Below are positions 1 through 8,095 of a DNA stretch of 59,471 nt, piece after piece (positions within the stretch are counted from its first letter, which is position 1; each line of letters starts with the position of its first letter). Position numbers and translations under genes: made by a program. The notes beneath the pieces were generated by a model. The model was not told the origin of the DNA. It saw only the letters and a program-made list of their open reading frames with translations, and searched no databases. Source of the DNA: DATADD01 sp046262355 (GTDB taxonomy: Bacteria > Actinomycetota > CADDZG01 > WHSQ01); contig JBHEMX010000056.1 in assembly GCA_046262355.1 (NCBI GenBank), positions 1 through 59,471 on the forward strand, written 5' to 3'.

Positions 1-453
1 ATACGAGATCGTGAGCCCGGTGCCGTTGTCGCGCACGACTCCGCCTGAGAGATCCCCACCGAGGTCGAGATTGGCAAGCGTCACGTTGCTTCTGGTTTGG
101 AGCAGGTCGGTGCCGTTGCCGACGATCTTCGTGGGCGCCTCGATGCTGCCCGAAGCGCCGACGGTTACCGGCTGACCGATGATCGAGGTCCCATCCGGCA
201 CCATGATCGTCGTTGTGCCTACATCGTAGGTGCCGCTCGACAGACAGAACGTCGAGCCGCCGGGGGCCGAGTGGACGACCTGGGCAAGGTTGACGCCGGC
301 GGCGACGTCGAGACCTTGACAGGCGGCGTCCGGGGCGCCGTTCACGAGACGCTTGGTGTCGGTCGTCGTGGCAACCTTCCTGGCCGTGGCGGGAAAGATC
401 GCGGCCGCACAAGCGAGAAGCGCTAGGGAAAGAACGGTCATCCGGCGTCGCAT
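1..453 (-). CDS. Secreted right-handed beta-helix protein, N-terminal part (cut by window edge)
   Basis: The first 151 codons are visible; the gene continues past position 1. The ATG at 453-451 has a strong GGAGGG Shine-Dalgarno with five bases between it and the start. Residues 1-5 (MRRRM) are basic and residues 6-23 form a hydrophobic stretch ending near PATA, a classical Sec signal peptide. The mature part begins with two Cys about 25 residues apart (ACQG, FCLSSG) around a segment APGGSTFCLSSGTY, followed by short strand-turn repeats (TIMVPDGTSIIG, KIVGNGT, VTLANLDLGG). This is the pattern of parallel beta-helix proteins of the pectate-lyase/NosD type. The substrate, whether catalytic or only adhesive, cannot be told from the fragment. 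Confidence 0.75.
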   Translation of the reverse strand, partial: MRRRMTVLSLALLACAAAIFPATARKVATTTDTKRLVNGAPDAACQGLDVAAGVNLAQVVHSAPGGSTFCLSSGTYDVGTTTIMVPDGTSIIGQPVTVGASGSIEAPTKIVGNGTDLLQTRSNVTLANLDLGGDLSGGVVRDNGTGLTISY

Positions 454-559
454 TTTTGCCCTCCTTTGTCATTCGAGCGACACGCTCGCGGCGCTGGCCG
501 GCCGGTCGTTCGACGACCTGAGCGGTAGGGGAGGTTCCGCTGTCTGGCTTTGTTATCGG

Positions 560-670
560 CGCGCCGAACCGCTCATTAAGTACGAGATGAAAAAAGGCTC
601 GCCGAACGGCTCGGCGAGGACGAGGTGAAAGGGCGCGCCGAACGGCTCAGGGCGGACGAAATGAGGAAAG
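560..670. repeat. Three imperfect 36-38 bp tandem repeats upstream of the sigma factor, with a hairpin
   Basis: The element GCGCCGAACsGCTC, a short spacer, then nACGArrTGAraAAgG occurs three times, with GCCGAAC starting at 563, 601 and 637. The middle copy contains a perfect 8-bp inverted repeat, CTCGCCGA (598-605) and TCGGCGAG (611-618), around ACGGC. The block fills the leader between the divergent beta-helix gene and the ECF sigma gene. It may be a regulatory array or a decayed coding repeat; no convincing protein spans it. Confidence 0.5.
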
Positions 671-694
671 AGCCCTTGCTCTGACCGGCATGGG

Positions 695-711
695 ATCCGT
701 CATCGACGGAT
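695..711. promoter_or_regulatory. 7-bp inverted repeat directly upstream of the sigma-factor start
   Basis: ATCCGTC (695-701), loop ATC, GACGGAT (705-711) is a perfect inverted repeat ending three bases before the ATG at 715. In RNA it would hide the region where a ribosome binding site should lie; in DNA it could be an operator. Which of the two is not decidable from sequence. Confidence 0.4.
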
Positions 712-714
712 ACG

Positions 715-1287
715 ATGCCGCAGATGGACCGGGCGCTCGAAGCGAGTCTCGTCGAGAGGCTTCTTCAACGCGATGAAGACGCGTTGCGCACCATCATGGA
801 GGACTTCGGGCCTCTCGTGTTCGGCATGGCGCGGCGCGTGATAGCCGACCCCTCGCTCGCCGAAGAGGTCGCTCAAGACACTTTCCTTGCGCTGTGGAGG
901 CGTCCCGGCGCCTTCCATGCCGAGCGCGGCACGCTGCAGGCGTTCCTTCTGGGCGTCGCACGCAACAAGGCGATCGATCGCGTGCGCAAGGAGCAGGCCT
1001 CCCGCTGGACGCGCGACTCGTTGCGCTCGCATGCCATGGCGGCATCCGGCGAGGGCTTGACAGACGAAAGGATAGAGGGGGTCGAAGACAGAGAGGGAGT
1101 ACGGATGGCGCTCGAGAAGCTCTCGGGTGTGCAGCGCGAAGCGATAGTGCTGGCCTACTTCGGCGGTCGGACCTATCGCGAGGTGGCAACCGAGCTCGAG
1201 ATCCCCGAAGGAACTGCCAAGACAAGGCTGCGCGACGGCCTCATCAAGCTCAGGGAGCTGATGACGACCACGTGGGGACGGGAGTGA
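715..1287 (+). CDS. ECF-family RNA polymerase sigma factor
   Basis: A 190-residue extracytoplasmic-function sigma factor, which directs RNA polymerase to a small regulon in response to an envelope or redox signal. Region 2 spans about residues 22-90, with the helix containing EEVAQDTFLALWRRPGAF and the following LLGVARNKAIDRVR typical of the -10-binding region. Region 4 is at about 128-182, with REAIVLAYFGGRTYREVATELEI and EGTAKTRLRDGLIKLRE as the -35-binding helix-turn-helix. The next gene overlaps it as ATGA and encodes its likely anti-sigma factor, so the pair is translationally coupled. The arrangement resembles SigK/RskA pairs; assignment to a specific ECF group needs a family comparison. 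Confidence 0.93.
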   Translation: MPQMDRALEASLVERLLQRDEDALRTIMEDFGPLVFGMARRVIADPSLAEEVAQDTFLALWRRPGAFHAERGTLQAFLLGVARNKAIDRVRKEQASRWTRDSLRSHAMAASGEGLTDERIEGVEDREGVRMALEKLSGVQREAIVLAYFGGRTYREVATELEIPEGTAKTRLRDGLIKLRELMTTTWGRE

Positions 1288-1994
1288 TGGACGGGATGCG
1301 TCACGAGGACCTGAAGGGGCTTCTGGCTCCCTACGTCCTCGGCGCGCTCCCTCCCGACGAAGCCGCGACGATCCGCTCGCATCTGATGTCGTGCGACGAG
1401 TGCAGGGACGAGGTGGACGACATGGCGATCGCCGAGTCCTCCCTCGCGCTGGCCGTGGAGCCCGAGCCTCTTCCGCCCGGGTTCGCCGATCGGGTGATCG
1501 CTCGTCTCGAGCGCGAGACGCCGGCCGCAGTCCCTCTCCGGCGGGAGCGCCGAGCATGGTCCCCCCTGCTCGTCCTGTCCTACGCCGCCCTCGTGATCGT
1601 CATCGCGGTGCTCGGAGCAAGCTTCTTGGAGCTTCGACAGGAAGAGGCGCGCGAGCGGCGCATCGTCCAGGCGCTGCTGCGCGACGAGGGGATGAGCCTG
1701 CAAGGCGCGGGGGCGGTCGCCAGGATGGTCCCGACCGACGACGGCGGCCTCTTCGTCGCAGCGGGCCTCGACGAGGCCCCCGAGGGCGAAACCTACCAGC
1801 TGTGGCTGATCGAGGGGTCGTGTGGCTCGGACCAGTGTCCGCCGATCAGCGCGGGGACGTTCGAGCCCTCCGACGCGCTGGCCGTCGTCGAAACGGAGCG
1901 TTCCCTGCAGGACGTCGAGGCGGTCGCCGTGACGATCGAGCGGGACGGCGGATCCGAGCAGCCGACCGGCGATCCGATCCTCAGCAGCGGCTGA
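1287..1994 (+). CDS. Membrane zinc-finger anti-sigma factor (RskA-like)
   Basis: A 235-residue regulator that should hold the upstream ECF sigma inactive at the membrane. The N-terminal cytosolic domain carries the ZAS zinc motif H32-x3-C36-x2-C39. One transmembrane helix lies at about 92-114 (after WSPLLVLSYAALVIVIAV). The extracytoplasmic C-terminal domain from about 140 contains the RskA-type segment GETYQLWLIEG, and a later pair of Cys (GSCGSDQC) could form a disulfide sensitive to redox. The start is the ATG overlapping the sigma stop codon. Signal release in this family usually involves regulated proteolysis of the anti-sigma; no protease gene is next to it here. Confidence 0.9.
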   Translation: MDGMRHEDLKGLLAPYVLGALPPDEAATIRSHLMSCDECRDEVDDMAIAESSLALAVEPEPLPPGFADRVIARLERETPAAVPLRRERRAWSPLLVLSYAALVIVIAVLGASFLELRQEEARERRIVQALLRDEGMSLQGAGAVARMVPTDDGGLFVAAGLDEAPEGETYQLWLIEGSCGSDQCPPISAGTFEPSDALAVVETERSLQDVEAVAVTIERDGGSEQPTGDPILSSG

Positions 1995-2026
1995 CCGCGC
2001 GGTCCCTTTCGGTGAGAATGTGCGCC

Positions 2027-3529
2027 ATGTCGCCCCGACCGCGCCGCGTCGTCTACATCATCATCGACGGGATGAGCCGGGATGCCCTCGAACAGGTCGT
2101 CCAGGCGGGCCGGGCGCCGGCGCTCGCATGGATCAAGGCCCACTCGAGCTACGTCAGGGACTCCGTTGCCATCTTCCCGACGATCACGCCCGCGGCCACC
2201 GCGTCGCTCGTGACCGGCGCGCTGCCGGCGCGCCACATGATCCCGGGCATGTGCTGGTACGACCACGACGCCGAGCGCTTCGTGAACTACGGTCAGAGCC
2301 CTCGGGCCGCGGTCGTCGAGGGCGTGTCTCAGGTCGTCGAGGACTTCTTGGTCAACCTCAACTCCCGGCACCTGAGCCCCGAGGTGACGACGATCCACGA
2401 GAGTCTCGACAAGCTCGGGGTCACGACCGCGTCGGTGAACTTCATGGTCTTTCGAGGCCCGTTCCCGCACCGCCTCGAGCTCAACGGGCTCAAGCGCTTG
2501 TTGTTCTTCAGGAACCGCCGTCATCTGCGCACGATCCCGGGCCCCAAGGAGCACTACTTCGCGGACGTCGTGACCGGGCCGGCGGAGGCGTGCGCCAAGC
2601 TGCTCTCGATCCGGGGGGTGAACAAGCGCATCCGCGCGACGGACGGATGGGCCGCGTGCGTGACGCGGCAGCTTCTCCTCGGCGAGGCCGCACAGATGAT
2701 CCTGTTCTACCTGCACGAGAACGATCACAGCTCGCATCGAGATGGTCCGCAGGGACAGGTCGAGAGCCTCGCGGAGGCCGACGGTCACATCGCCTACGTG
2801 CTCGATGCGTTCGACTCGTGGGAGCAAGCGATCGAGCAGGTCGGCTTCGTCGTCACCGCCGATCACTCGCAGAGCCCGGTGTCGTCTGAGCGCGACCACA
2901 TCGTCGACTTCGACGACGTCCTCGACGACTTCAAGGTGGTGCCTCGCGCGCGGGGTAAGGAACGCTTCAAGCGCAACGACGTCGCTTGGGCCGGCAACGG
3001 CCGCGCCGTCTTCTTCTATCTGAACCGAGCGCGCAAAGAGAAGCTCAGGCGCCCGCTGACCGAGACGCTGGCACAGGTCGACGGCATCGATCAGGTGCTG
3101 CGGCGGAGCGAGGATGCATACGTCGTCGAGAGCGATCGAGGATCGCTGCGTTTCTGGCCGGCGCAGGACGACGGCGGAGTGGTGGACGAGCGCGGCCACA
3201 GGTGGGCTTACGAGGGCGACCTCGCCGCGGTCGACGGCATCGTCGACGATGGTGTCATCCGGACGCCGGAATATCCGCTGGTCATGTGGCGCATCAAGGG
3301 CGCGCTCGATTGCGAGCGCATCGGAGACGTCGTCGCGACCATGAACCTGACCTACGAATCGACCGACCTGGCAGGTGGAGACCACCGTGGGGGTGGTGAT
3401 CATGCCTCTCTTCACGCCCAGGACTCCGTCGTCCCGTTCATGTCCACGCTCGGCGATCCGCCGATGCATCCGTCGACGATCGACGTCTGCCCGCACATCG
3501 TGGGCCACTTCGAGAGGCTCCGTACTTGA
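2027..3529 (+). CDS. Alkaline phosphatase superfamily / type I phosphodiesterase-like protein
   Basis: A 500-residue protein without signal peptide, probably cytosolic. Metal and catalytic motifs of the superfamily are visible: IIIDGM near residue 10 (first metal Asp), a Thr/Ser-rich nucleophile segment PTITPAATASLVTG near 50-60, LHENDHSSH near 230 and VTADHSQSP near 285 (further metal ligands). Substrates in this family range from nucleotide pyrophosphates to phosphoglycolipids, so none is assigned. Its stop overlaps the TTG start of a lipid kinase, suggesting a shared role in phospholipid or phosphoester turnover. ATG at 2027 was chosen over 2018 because GGTGAG lies ten bases upstream. Two distant relatives occur at 51.4 and 54.4 kb. 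Confidence 0.82.
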   Translation: MSPRPRRVVYIIIDGMSRDALEQVVQAGRAPALAWIKAHSSYVRDSVAIFPTITPAATASLVTGALPARHMIPGMCWYDHDAERFVNYGQSPRAAVVEGVSQVVEDFLVNLNSRHLSPEVTTIHESLDKLGVTTASVNFMVFRGPFPHRLELNGLKRLLFFRNRRHLRTIPGPKEHYFADVVTGPAEACAKLLSIRGVNKRIRATDGWAACVTRQLLLGEAAQMILFYLHENDHSSHRDGPQGQVESLAEADGHIAYVLDAFDSWEQAIEQVGFVVTADHSQSPVSSERDHIVDFDDVLDDFKVVPRARGKERFKRNDVAWAGNGRAVFFYLNRARKEKLRRPLTETLAQVDGIDQVLRRSEDAYVVESDRGSLRFWPAQDDGGVVDERGHRWAYEGDLAAVDGIVDDGVIRTPEYPLVMWRIKGALDCERIGDVVATMNLTYESTDLAGGDHRGGGDHASLHAQDSVVPFMSTLGDPPMHPSTIDVCPHIVGHFERLRT

Positions 3530-4407
3530 CTCGCACGGTCTTGGTGGTCAACCGCTCGTCGGGCAAGTCTGATCCCGACGTAGTGACCGAGGTGCGCGCC
3601 GAGCTGGCCGGCCTCGGAGAGGTCGAGCTGTGCGCGCCGGAGTCCTTCGATGGTTTCGCCGACGATGTCCTGGCGGCGGCTTCGCGCGCCGGTCTGCTCG
3701 TCGTCGCAGGCGGCGACGGCACGATGAATTGCGTGCTCGATGCGGTGGCGGGCCGGCTCGACGATCTCGTGCTGGGGCTCGTCCCCATGGGAACGGGCAA
3801 CGACCTGGCGCGCACGCTCGAGCTGCCGACGGACCCGGTCGAGGCGGCGCGCGCGCTCGTCGAGGGAGAGGTCGCCGAGGTGGACCTCGGGCGCGCCTGC
3901 GGAGCGGGGGTGGAGAGGCTCTTCCTGAACGCGTGCATGGGGGGTTTTCCCGTGGAGGCCAACGAGGCGATCGACGGCGACCTCAAGCGCCGGCTGGGAC
4001 CGCTGGCCTTCTGGGTCGGAGGCGCCAGGGCGGTTGCCGAGCTCACCCGCTCGACGGTGCGGATGAACGACGTGGAGCTCGACGGCTGCGTCGCGGCGGG
4101 CGTCGGCAACGGCAAGACCTGCGGCGGAGGCATGACGATATGGCCGGATGCCGAGCCCGACGACGGCTTGCTCGACGGTTGTGCGCTCGGCGCGCCGAAC
4201 GCGGCCGCGGCCGTACGGCTGGCGGCGAAGGTGAAGAGCGGCACGCACGAGGAGCTCGACTCCGTGCGCAGGGAGCGCGCCGGCGCGATCCGGATCGATT
4301 CGAGCCCCGCGATGGAGTTCAACGTCGACGGAGAGCTCCTCGGGCTCACCACGCCCGCGACGTTCGAGCTGGTGGGCAAGGTAAGGATGCGTTCTAGGAG
4401 GTCTTAG
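3526..4407 (+). CDS. Diacylglycerol / long-chain-base kinase family lipid kinase
   Basis: A 293-residue member of the DagK/YegS/BmrU family, which uses ATP to phosphorylate a lipid hydroxyl such as that of diacylglycerol. The nucleotide-binding loop VVAGGDGTMN is at about residues 63-72 and PMGTGNDLARTL at about 88-99 matches the second conserved loop. The second domain contains GVGNGKTCGGGM and ends with a beta-rich FNVDGE segment typical of the family. The TTG start overlaps the previous stop by four bases, so translation is coupled. The gene ends six bases before the convergent YdcF-like gene. Confidence 0.9.
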   Translation: MTRTVLVVNRSSGKSDPDVVTEVRAELAGLGEVELCAPESFDGFADDVLAAASRAGLLVVAGGDGTMNCVLDAVAGRLDDLVLGLVPMGTGNDLARTLELPTDPVEAARALVEGEVAEVDLGRACGAGVERLFLNACMGGFPVEANEAIDGDLKRRLGPLAFWVGGARAVAELTRSTVRMNDVELDGCVAAGVGNGKTCGGGMTIWPDAEPDDGLLDGCALGAPNAAAAVRLAAKVKSGTHEELDSVRRERAGAIRIDSSPAMEFNVDGELLGLTTPATFELVGKVRMRSRRS

Positions 4408-4413
4408 GATCTC

Positions 4414-5007
4414 TCAACCGCGCCGCAGGAGCTCGTAGGCGAGCAGCGACGCGACCTCGTGGAGGAGCTCTCTCGCCTTGGTGATCCGGCTGCGGTTGAG
4501 CTCGACGTAGGACGCCGGGCTCGCGTAGGCCTCGTCGAAGCCGAGGTCGCCGGCGATCCGCTTGATGCGCTCGGAGTGCATCGGGTCCGAGACGAGCAGC
4601 ACGGTGGCGATGTCGTTGTCGTCGGCCAGCCGCTTGACCGCACGCAGGCTCTCGAGCGTGGTCCGTCCGTGCTCCTCGCCGAAGATGTCGGCGGCGGGGA
4701 TGCCGCTCGCCTCGAGATAGCGTCGCCCCGCGGCGGCCTCGGTGAAGCGATCGCCTTCCTGTTTCCCGCCCGTGACGATGATGATGTGAGAGAAGCCCTC
4801 GCGGTACAGGTACGCGCCTTGGTCGAGGCGCGCCCGGAAGACCGGCGAAGGCTCGCCGTCGTACTGGGCTGCGCCGAGGACCACGATCGCGTCGGTGGAG
4901 CGGTTCTCGTCGCGCCGCGACTGCTGCCACACCTGGAGACCGAGCCACAGCGGATAGGCGACCGCAACCACGAGGACCACGAGAAGGAGGTTGCGAACGA
5001 ACCGCAT
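4414..5007 (-). CDS. YdcF/SanA-like DUF218 protein
   Basis: A 197-residue protein with an N-terminal signal anchor (residues 5-25) and an extracytoplasmic DUF218 domain. The hallmark segments are DAIVVLGAAQYDGEPSP, HIIIVTGGKQEGDRFTEA, EEHGRTTLESL and VLLVSDPMHSERI. The family includes envelope-related proteins such as SanA and ElyC; the biochemical activity is poorly defined, though binding of a nucleotide-like or polyprenyl-phosphate ligand has been proposed. It is in the same orientation as the sdh genes, separated by 81 bp. Confidence 0.85.
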   Translation of the reverse strand: MRFVRNLLLVVLVVAVAYPLWLGLQVWQQSRRDENRSTDAIVVLGAAQYDGEPSPVFRARLDQGAYLYREGFSHIIIVTGGKQEGDRFTEAAAGRRYLEASGIPAADIFGEEHGRTTLESLRAVKRLADDNDIATVLLVSDPMHSERIKRIAGDLGFDEAYASPASYVELNRSRITKARELLHEVASLLAYELLRRG

Positions 5008-5088
5008 GGTCCAAGGCTAATCGGTAACGGGCGGAGTCTCTTTGCCGGTCGCAAGCCCGCCTCGGGGCCGCTCCGTCCCAGTTTCGTC

Positions 5089-5796
5089 TCAGAGCGACCT
5101 GAAGAGCGCCGCCCGCTTGACCTCTTGGATCGCCTTCGTCACCTTGATGCCGCGCGGGCACGCATCTGTGCAGTTGAACGCCGTCCGGCACTTGTAGACG
5201 CCGCCCTTCTCGGACAGGATGCGGAGCCGCTCGGTCGCTCCATCGTCGCGCGCGTCGAAGATGAAGCGGTGCGCGTTGACGATCGCGGCGGGACCGACGT
5301 AGCTCTCGTCGGCCCAGAAGATCGGGCACGATGTCGTACAGGCCGCGCACAGGATGCACTTGGTTGTGTCGTCGTAGCGCTCACGTTCGTCCTGCGACTG
5401 GATGCGCTCGCGGGCCGGCTCGTGCGTGCCCGGATCTGTGATCAGCCACGGCTTCACCTCGAGGTAGCCCTGGAAGAATGGCTCCATGTCGACGACGAGG
5501 TCTTTGATCACGGGAAGGCCCCGGATCGGCTCGACCGTGATCGGCTGTTCGAGGTCCTTTACGAGGACTTTGCATGCGAGTCTGTTGACGCCGTTGATCA
5601 CCATCGCGTCCGAGCCGCAGATGCCGTGCCCGCACGAGCGACGCAGGGCGAGGGACGAGTCATGGTGCCACTTGACCTCGTGGAGGCAATCGAGCAGCCG
5701 GTCCATGGGCTCGGCGTCGATCACGAAGTCCTCGAAGTGCGGGTCGTCGCCGCTCTCGGGATCGAACTTGAGGATGCTCAGTCTCACATCTGACAT
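5089..5796 (-). CDS. sdhB: Succinate dehydrogenase iron-sulfur subunit
   Basis: A 235-residue electron-transfer subunit of complex II. The [2Fe-2S] site is SCGHGICGSDAM with the later LAC; the third ligand position is Asp rather than Cys, as in E. coli SdhB, so this is not a defect. The [4Fe-4S] motif CILCAACTTSCP and the [3Fe-4S] motif CRTAFNCTDACPRG follow in the C-terminal half. Its ATG overlaps the last base of the sdhA stop, indicating tight coupling. It passes electrons from the flavin of SdhA to quinone at the membrane. Confidence 0.97.
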   Translation of the reverse strand: MSDVRLSILKFDPESGDDPHFEDFVIDAEPMDRLLDCLHEVKWHHDSSLALRRSCGHGICGSDAMVINGVNRLACKVLVKDLEQPITVEPIRGLPVIKDLVVDMEPFFQGYLEVKPWLITDPGTHEPARERIQSQDERERYDDTTKCILCAACTTSCPIFWADESYVGPAAIVNAHRFIFDARDDGATERLRILSEKGGVYKCRTAFNCTDACPRGIKVTKAIQEVKRAALFRSL

Positions 5797-7532
5797 CAGT
5801 ATTTCCGTTCCACCGGTACGTACCGACCCATCGTCGCGTCCCTGTAGGCCAGGTTCACCTCTCCGTCGGCGCTCTTCGTGACGAAGGAATGCTTGAGCCA
5901 GTGGTCGTCCTCGCGCAGCTGATGGTCCTCGCGGTAGTGACCGCCTCGACTCTCCGTGCGGGCGCGCGCCGAGAGCACCAGTGCTTCGGCCATGTCGAGC
6001 ATGAACCCGAGCTCGACGTGCTCCACGAGTTCGGTGTTGAAGACCTTGCTCCGGTCGCGCACGCGCGCCGCGCCGTAGCGCTTGCGCAGGTGGGTGATCG
6101 TGTCGAGCACGCTCGTGAGCGACTCCTCGGTCCTAACGACCGAAGCCTTGTCCATCATCTCTTCCTGCATCGTGTTGCGAATGTCGGCGGTCGACTCGCT
6201 CGAGTCGCCGTCCATCAGCGAGCCGATCCATTCCTCCACCGATCGATGCACATCGTCGGGCAGCTCCGGGAGAGGATGAGTCGACGCGTGCTCGGCCATG
6301 GCGATGCCGCCCCGGCGACCGAACACGACGATGTCGAGCAGCGAGTTGGTCCCGAGACGGTTGGCGCCGTGCACCGATACGCATGCGCACTCACCGGCGG
6401 CGTAGAAGCCCGGCAGCACGTTGTTGCGGTGGTCGGAGAGCGCTTCCGCGTTGACGTTGGTGGGGATGCCTCCCATCGCATAGTGCGCGGTCGGAACGAT
6501 CGGCACGGCCTCCTTGAGCGGGTCGACGTCGAGGTAGGTGCGCGCGAACTCGGTGATGTCCGGGAGCTTGCGCTCGACCACGTCGGGATCCACGTCGGTC
6601 AGATCGAGCAAGATGTAGTCCTTGTCGGGCCCCGCCCCGCGACCCTCCTTCATCTCGAAGAACTCTGCGCGCGAGACCATGTCGCGTGGAGCAAGATCCT
6701 TGATCGTGGGCGCGTAGCGCTCCATGAAGCGCTCACCGTCGGAGTTTCGTAGGATCGCCCCTTCGCCCCGGGCCGCTTCCGACAGCAGTATCCCGAGGCG
6801 GTAGAGGCCGGTCGGATGGAACTGATAGAACTCCATGTCCTCGAGCGGCAGGCCCTTCCGGTATACGACTCCGGGGCCGTCTCCCGTGAGCGTGTGCGCG
6901 TTAGACGTGATCTTGAACATCTTTCCGTATCCGCCGGTGGCGAACAGCACGGACTTGGAGCGAAAGACGTGGAGCTCCCCGGTCGCGATCTCGTAGGCGA
7001 TGATGCCGGCGCACACTCCCTCGACCGTCAGCAGGTCGAGGACGAAGAACTCGTTGTAGAACTCAACGCCCTCCTTGTTGCACTGCTGGTAGAGGGTCTG
7101 GAGGATCATGTGGCCGGTGCGATCCGCCGCATAGCATGCCCGCTTGACCGGCGCCTCCCCGTGGTTGCGCGTGTGCCCGCCGAAGCGGCGCTGATCGATG
7201 CGGCCCTCGGGCGTCCGGTTGAAGGGAAGCCCCATGCGCTCGAGCTCGAGGACCGAGTCCACAGCTTCCCTGCACATGATGTCGACCGCGTCCTGGTCGG
7301 CGAGGAAGTCCGACCCCTTTACGGTGTCGAAGGCGTGCCACTCCCACGAGTCCTCCTCGACGTTCGCGAGCGCGGCGCACATGCCTCCCTGCGCGGCACC
7401 CGTGTGCGACCTGGTCGGATAGAGCTTGGACACGACCGCGGTCCGCACCCGCTTGCCCGCCTCGAGCGCGGCGCGCAACCCCGCGCCTCCGGCGCCGACG
7501 ATGACTGCGTCGTAGTCGTGGAAGTGGGTCAT
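5796..7532 (-). CDS. sdhA: Succinate dehydrogenase flavoprotein subunit
   Basis: A 578-residue catalytic subunit that oxidises succinate to fumarate. The dinucleotide fold AVIVGAGGAGLRAAL is near residue 10, and the covalent-FAD His sits in TRSHTGAAQGG near residue 45. Active-site segments include GGHTRNHGEAP and HPTGLY, and the C-terminal flavoprotein domain is complete. The ATG at 7532-7530 overlaps the sdhD stop (ATGA). An open frame continues upstream but belongs to the frame-shifted sdhD region, so the true start is here. Confidence 0.96.
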   Translation of the reverse strand: MTHFHDYDAVIVGAGGAGLRAALEAGKRVRTAVVSKLYPTRSHTGAAQGGMCAALANVEEDSWEWHAFDTVKGSDFLADQDAVDIMCREAVDSVLELERMGLPFNRTPEGRIDQRRFGGHTRNHGEAPVKRACYAADRTGHMILQTLYQQCNKEGVEFYNEFFVLDLLTVEGVCAGIIAYEIATGELHVFRSKSVLFATGGYGKMFKITSNAHTLTGDGPGVVYRKGLPLEDMEFYQFHPTGLYRLGILLSEAARGEGAILRNSDGERFMERYAPTIKDLAPRDMVSRAEFFEMKEGRGAGPDKDYILLDLTDVDPDVVERKLPDITEFARTYLDVDPLKEAVPIVPTAHYAMGGIPTNVNAEALSDHRNNVLPGFYAAGECACVSVHGANRLGTNSLLDIVVFGRRGGIAMAEHASTHPLPELPDDVHRSVEEWIGSLMDGDSSESTADIRNTMQEEMMDKASVVRTEESLTSVLDTITHLRKRYGAARVRDRSKVFNTELVEHVELGFMLDMAEALVLSARARTESRGGHYREDHQLREDDHWLKHSFVTKSADGEVNLAYRDATMGRYVPVERKY

Positions 7533-7948
7533 CCGCCGGTCGAGGGGTCGAAGGTGACGATCACCGCCGTGCCCATGATCATCAGCACGACCGTGACCGT
7601 GTAGAGGGTGCCCTTTACTGCGGTCCTGATCCCGGGAGGATGGATGTAGTCCTCGATGATTATCCGCAGCCCGTTGGAGCCGTGCAGCAGAGAGAGGAAG
7701 AGCATGACCCAGTCGAAGCTCTTCCAGCCCACGTTGTCCCAGCGAGCGGCGACGAATGCGAAATCGACCCTCTCCACCCCGGCGTCGATGATGTGCATGA
7801 CGTAGAGGTGGATCAGAACGAGGAACAGCAGCAGGACGCCGGAGACGCGCATGAAGAACCAGGACCACACCTCGAACGACGATGGGCCACGCTCGGCCGA
7901 GAACGCATTGGGTCGGTGCTTACGGTAGACGTCTTGCACGGTCGCCAT
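7529..7948 (-). CDS. sdhD: Succinate dehydrogenase membrane anchor subunit
   Basis: A 139-residue protein with three transmembrane helices (about 33-53, 76-96, 112-132). The motif HGSNGLRIIIEDY carries the His and Asp-Tyr pair spaced exactly as the heme-ligand and quinone-site residues of E. coli SdhD. It anchors SdhAB and forms half of the quinone pocket. The usual partner SdhC should precede it in an sdhCDAB operon, but only 147 bp separate its start from the stop of the epimerase gene, so SdhC must be encoded elsewhere or be absent. Confidence 0.9.
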   Translation of the reverse strand: MATVQDVYRKHRPNAFSAERGPSSFEVWSWFFMRVSGVLLLFLVLIHLYVMHIIDAGVERVDFAFVAARWDNVGWKSFDWVMLFLSLLHGSNGLRIIIEDYIHPPGIRTAVKGTLYTVTVVLMIMGTAVIVTFDPSTGG

Positions 7949-8095
7949 CTCTGGGGCGGATCCTAACGGCCGGGCGGGACGCCGGCACGGGGGAGCGGAC
8001 CAAGAACGCCGCGTGGATCCCGGCGCCGGGGCACAGAGAGCGGGACCCGTCTCGAGGCTTCGGGCTTCCCTCCCGGCGCCGCGCTCACTGCTTGC

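Noticed and set aside
97..628. Plus-strand frames at the left edge
   Set aside because: They run antisense to the beta-helix gene and into its promoter; the minus-strand frame has a signal peptide and ribosome binding site.
5610..5650. Missing third Cys in the SdhB [2Fe-2S] motif
   Set aside because: Asp at this position is normal in some functional SdhB proteins, including that of E. coli.
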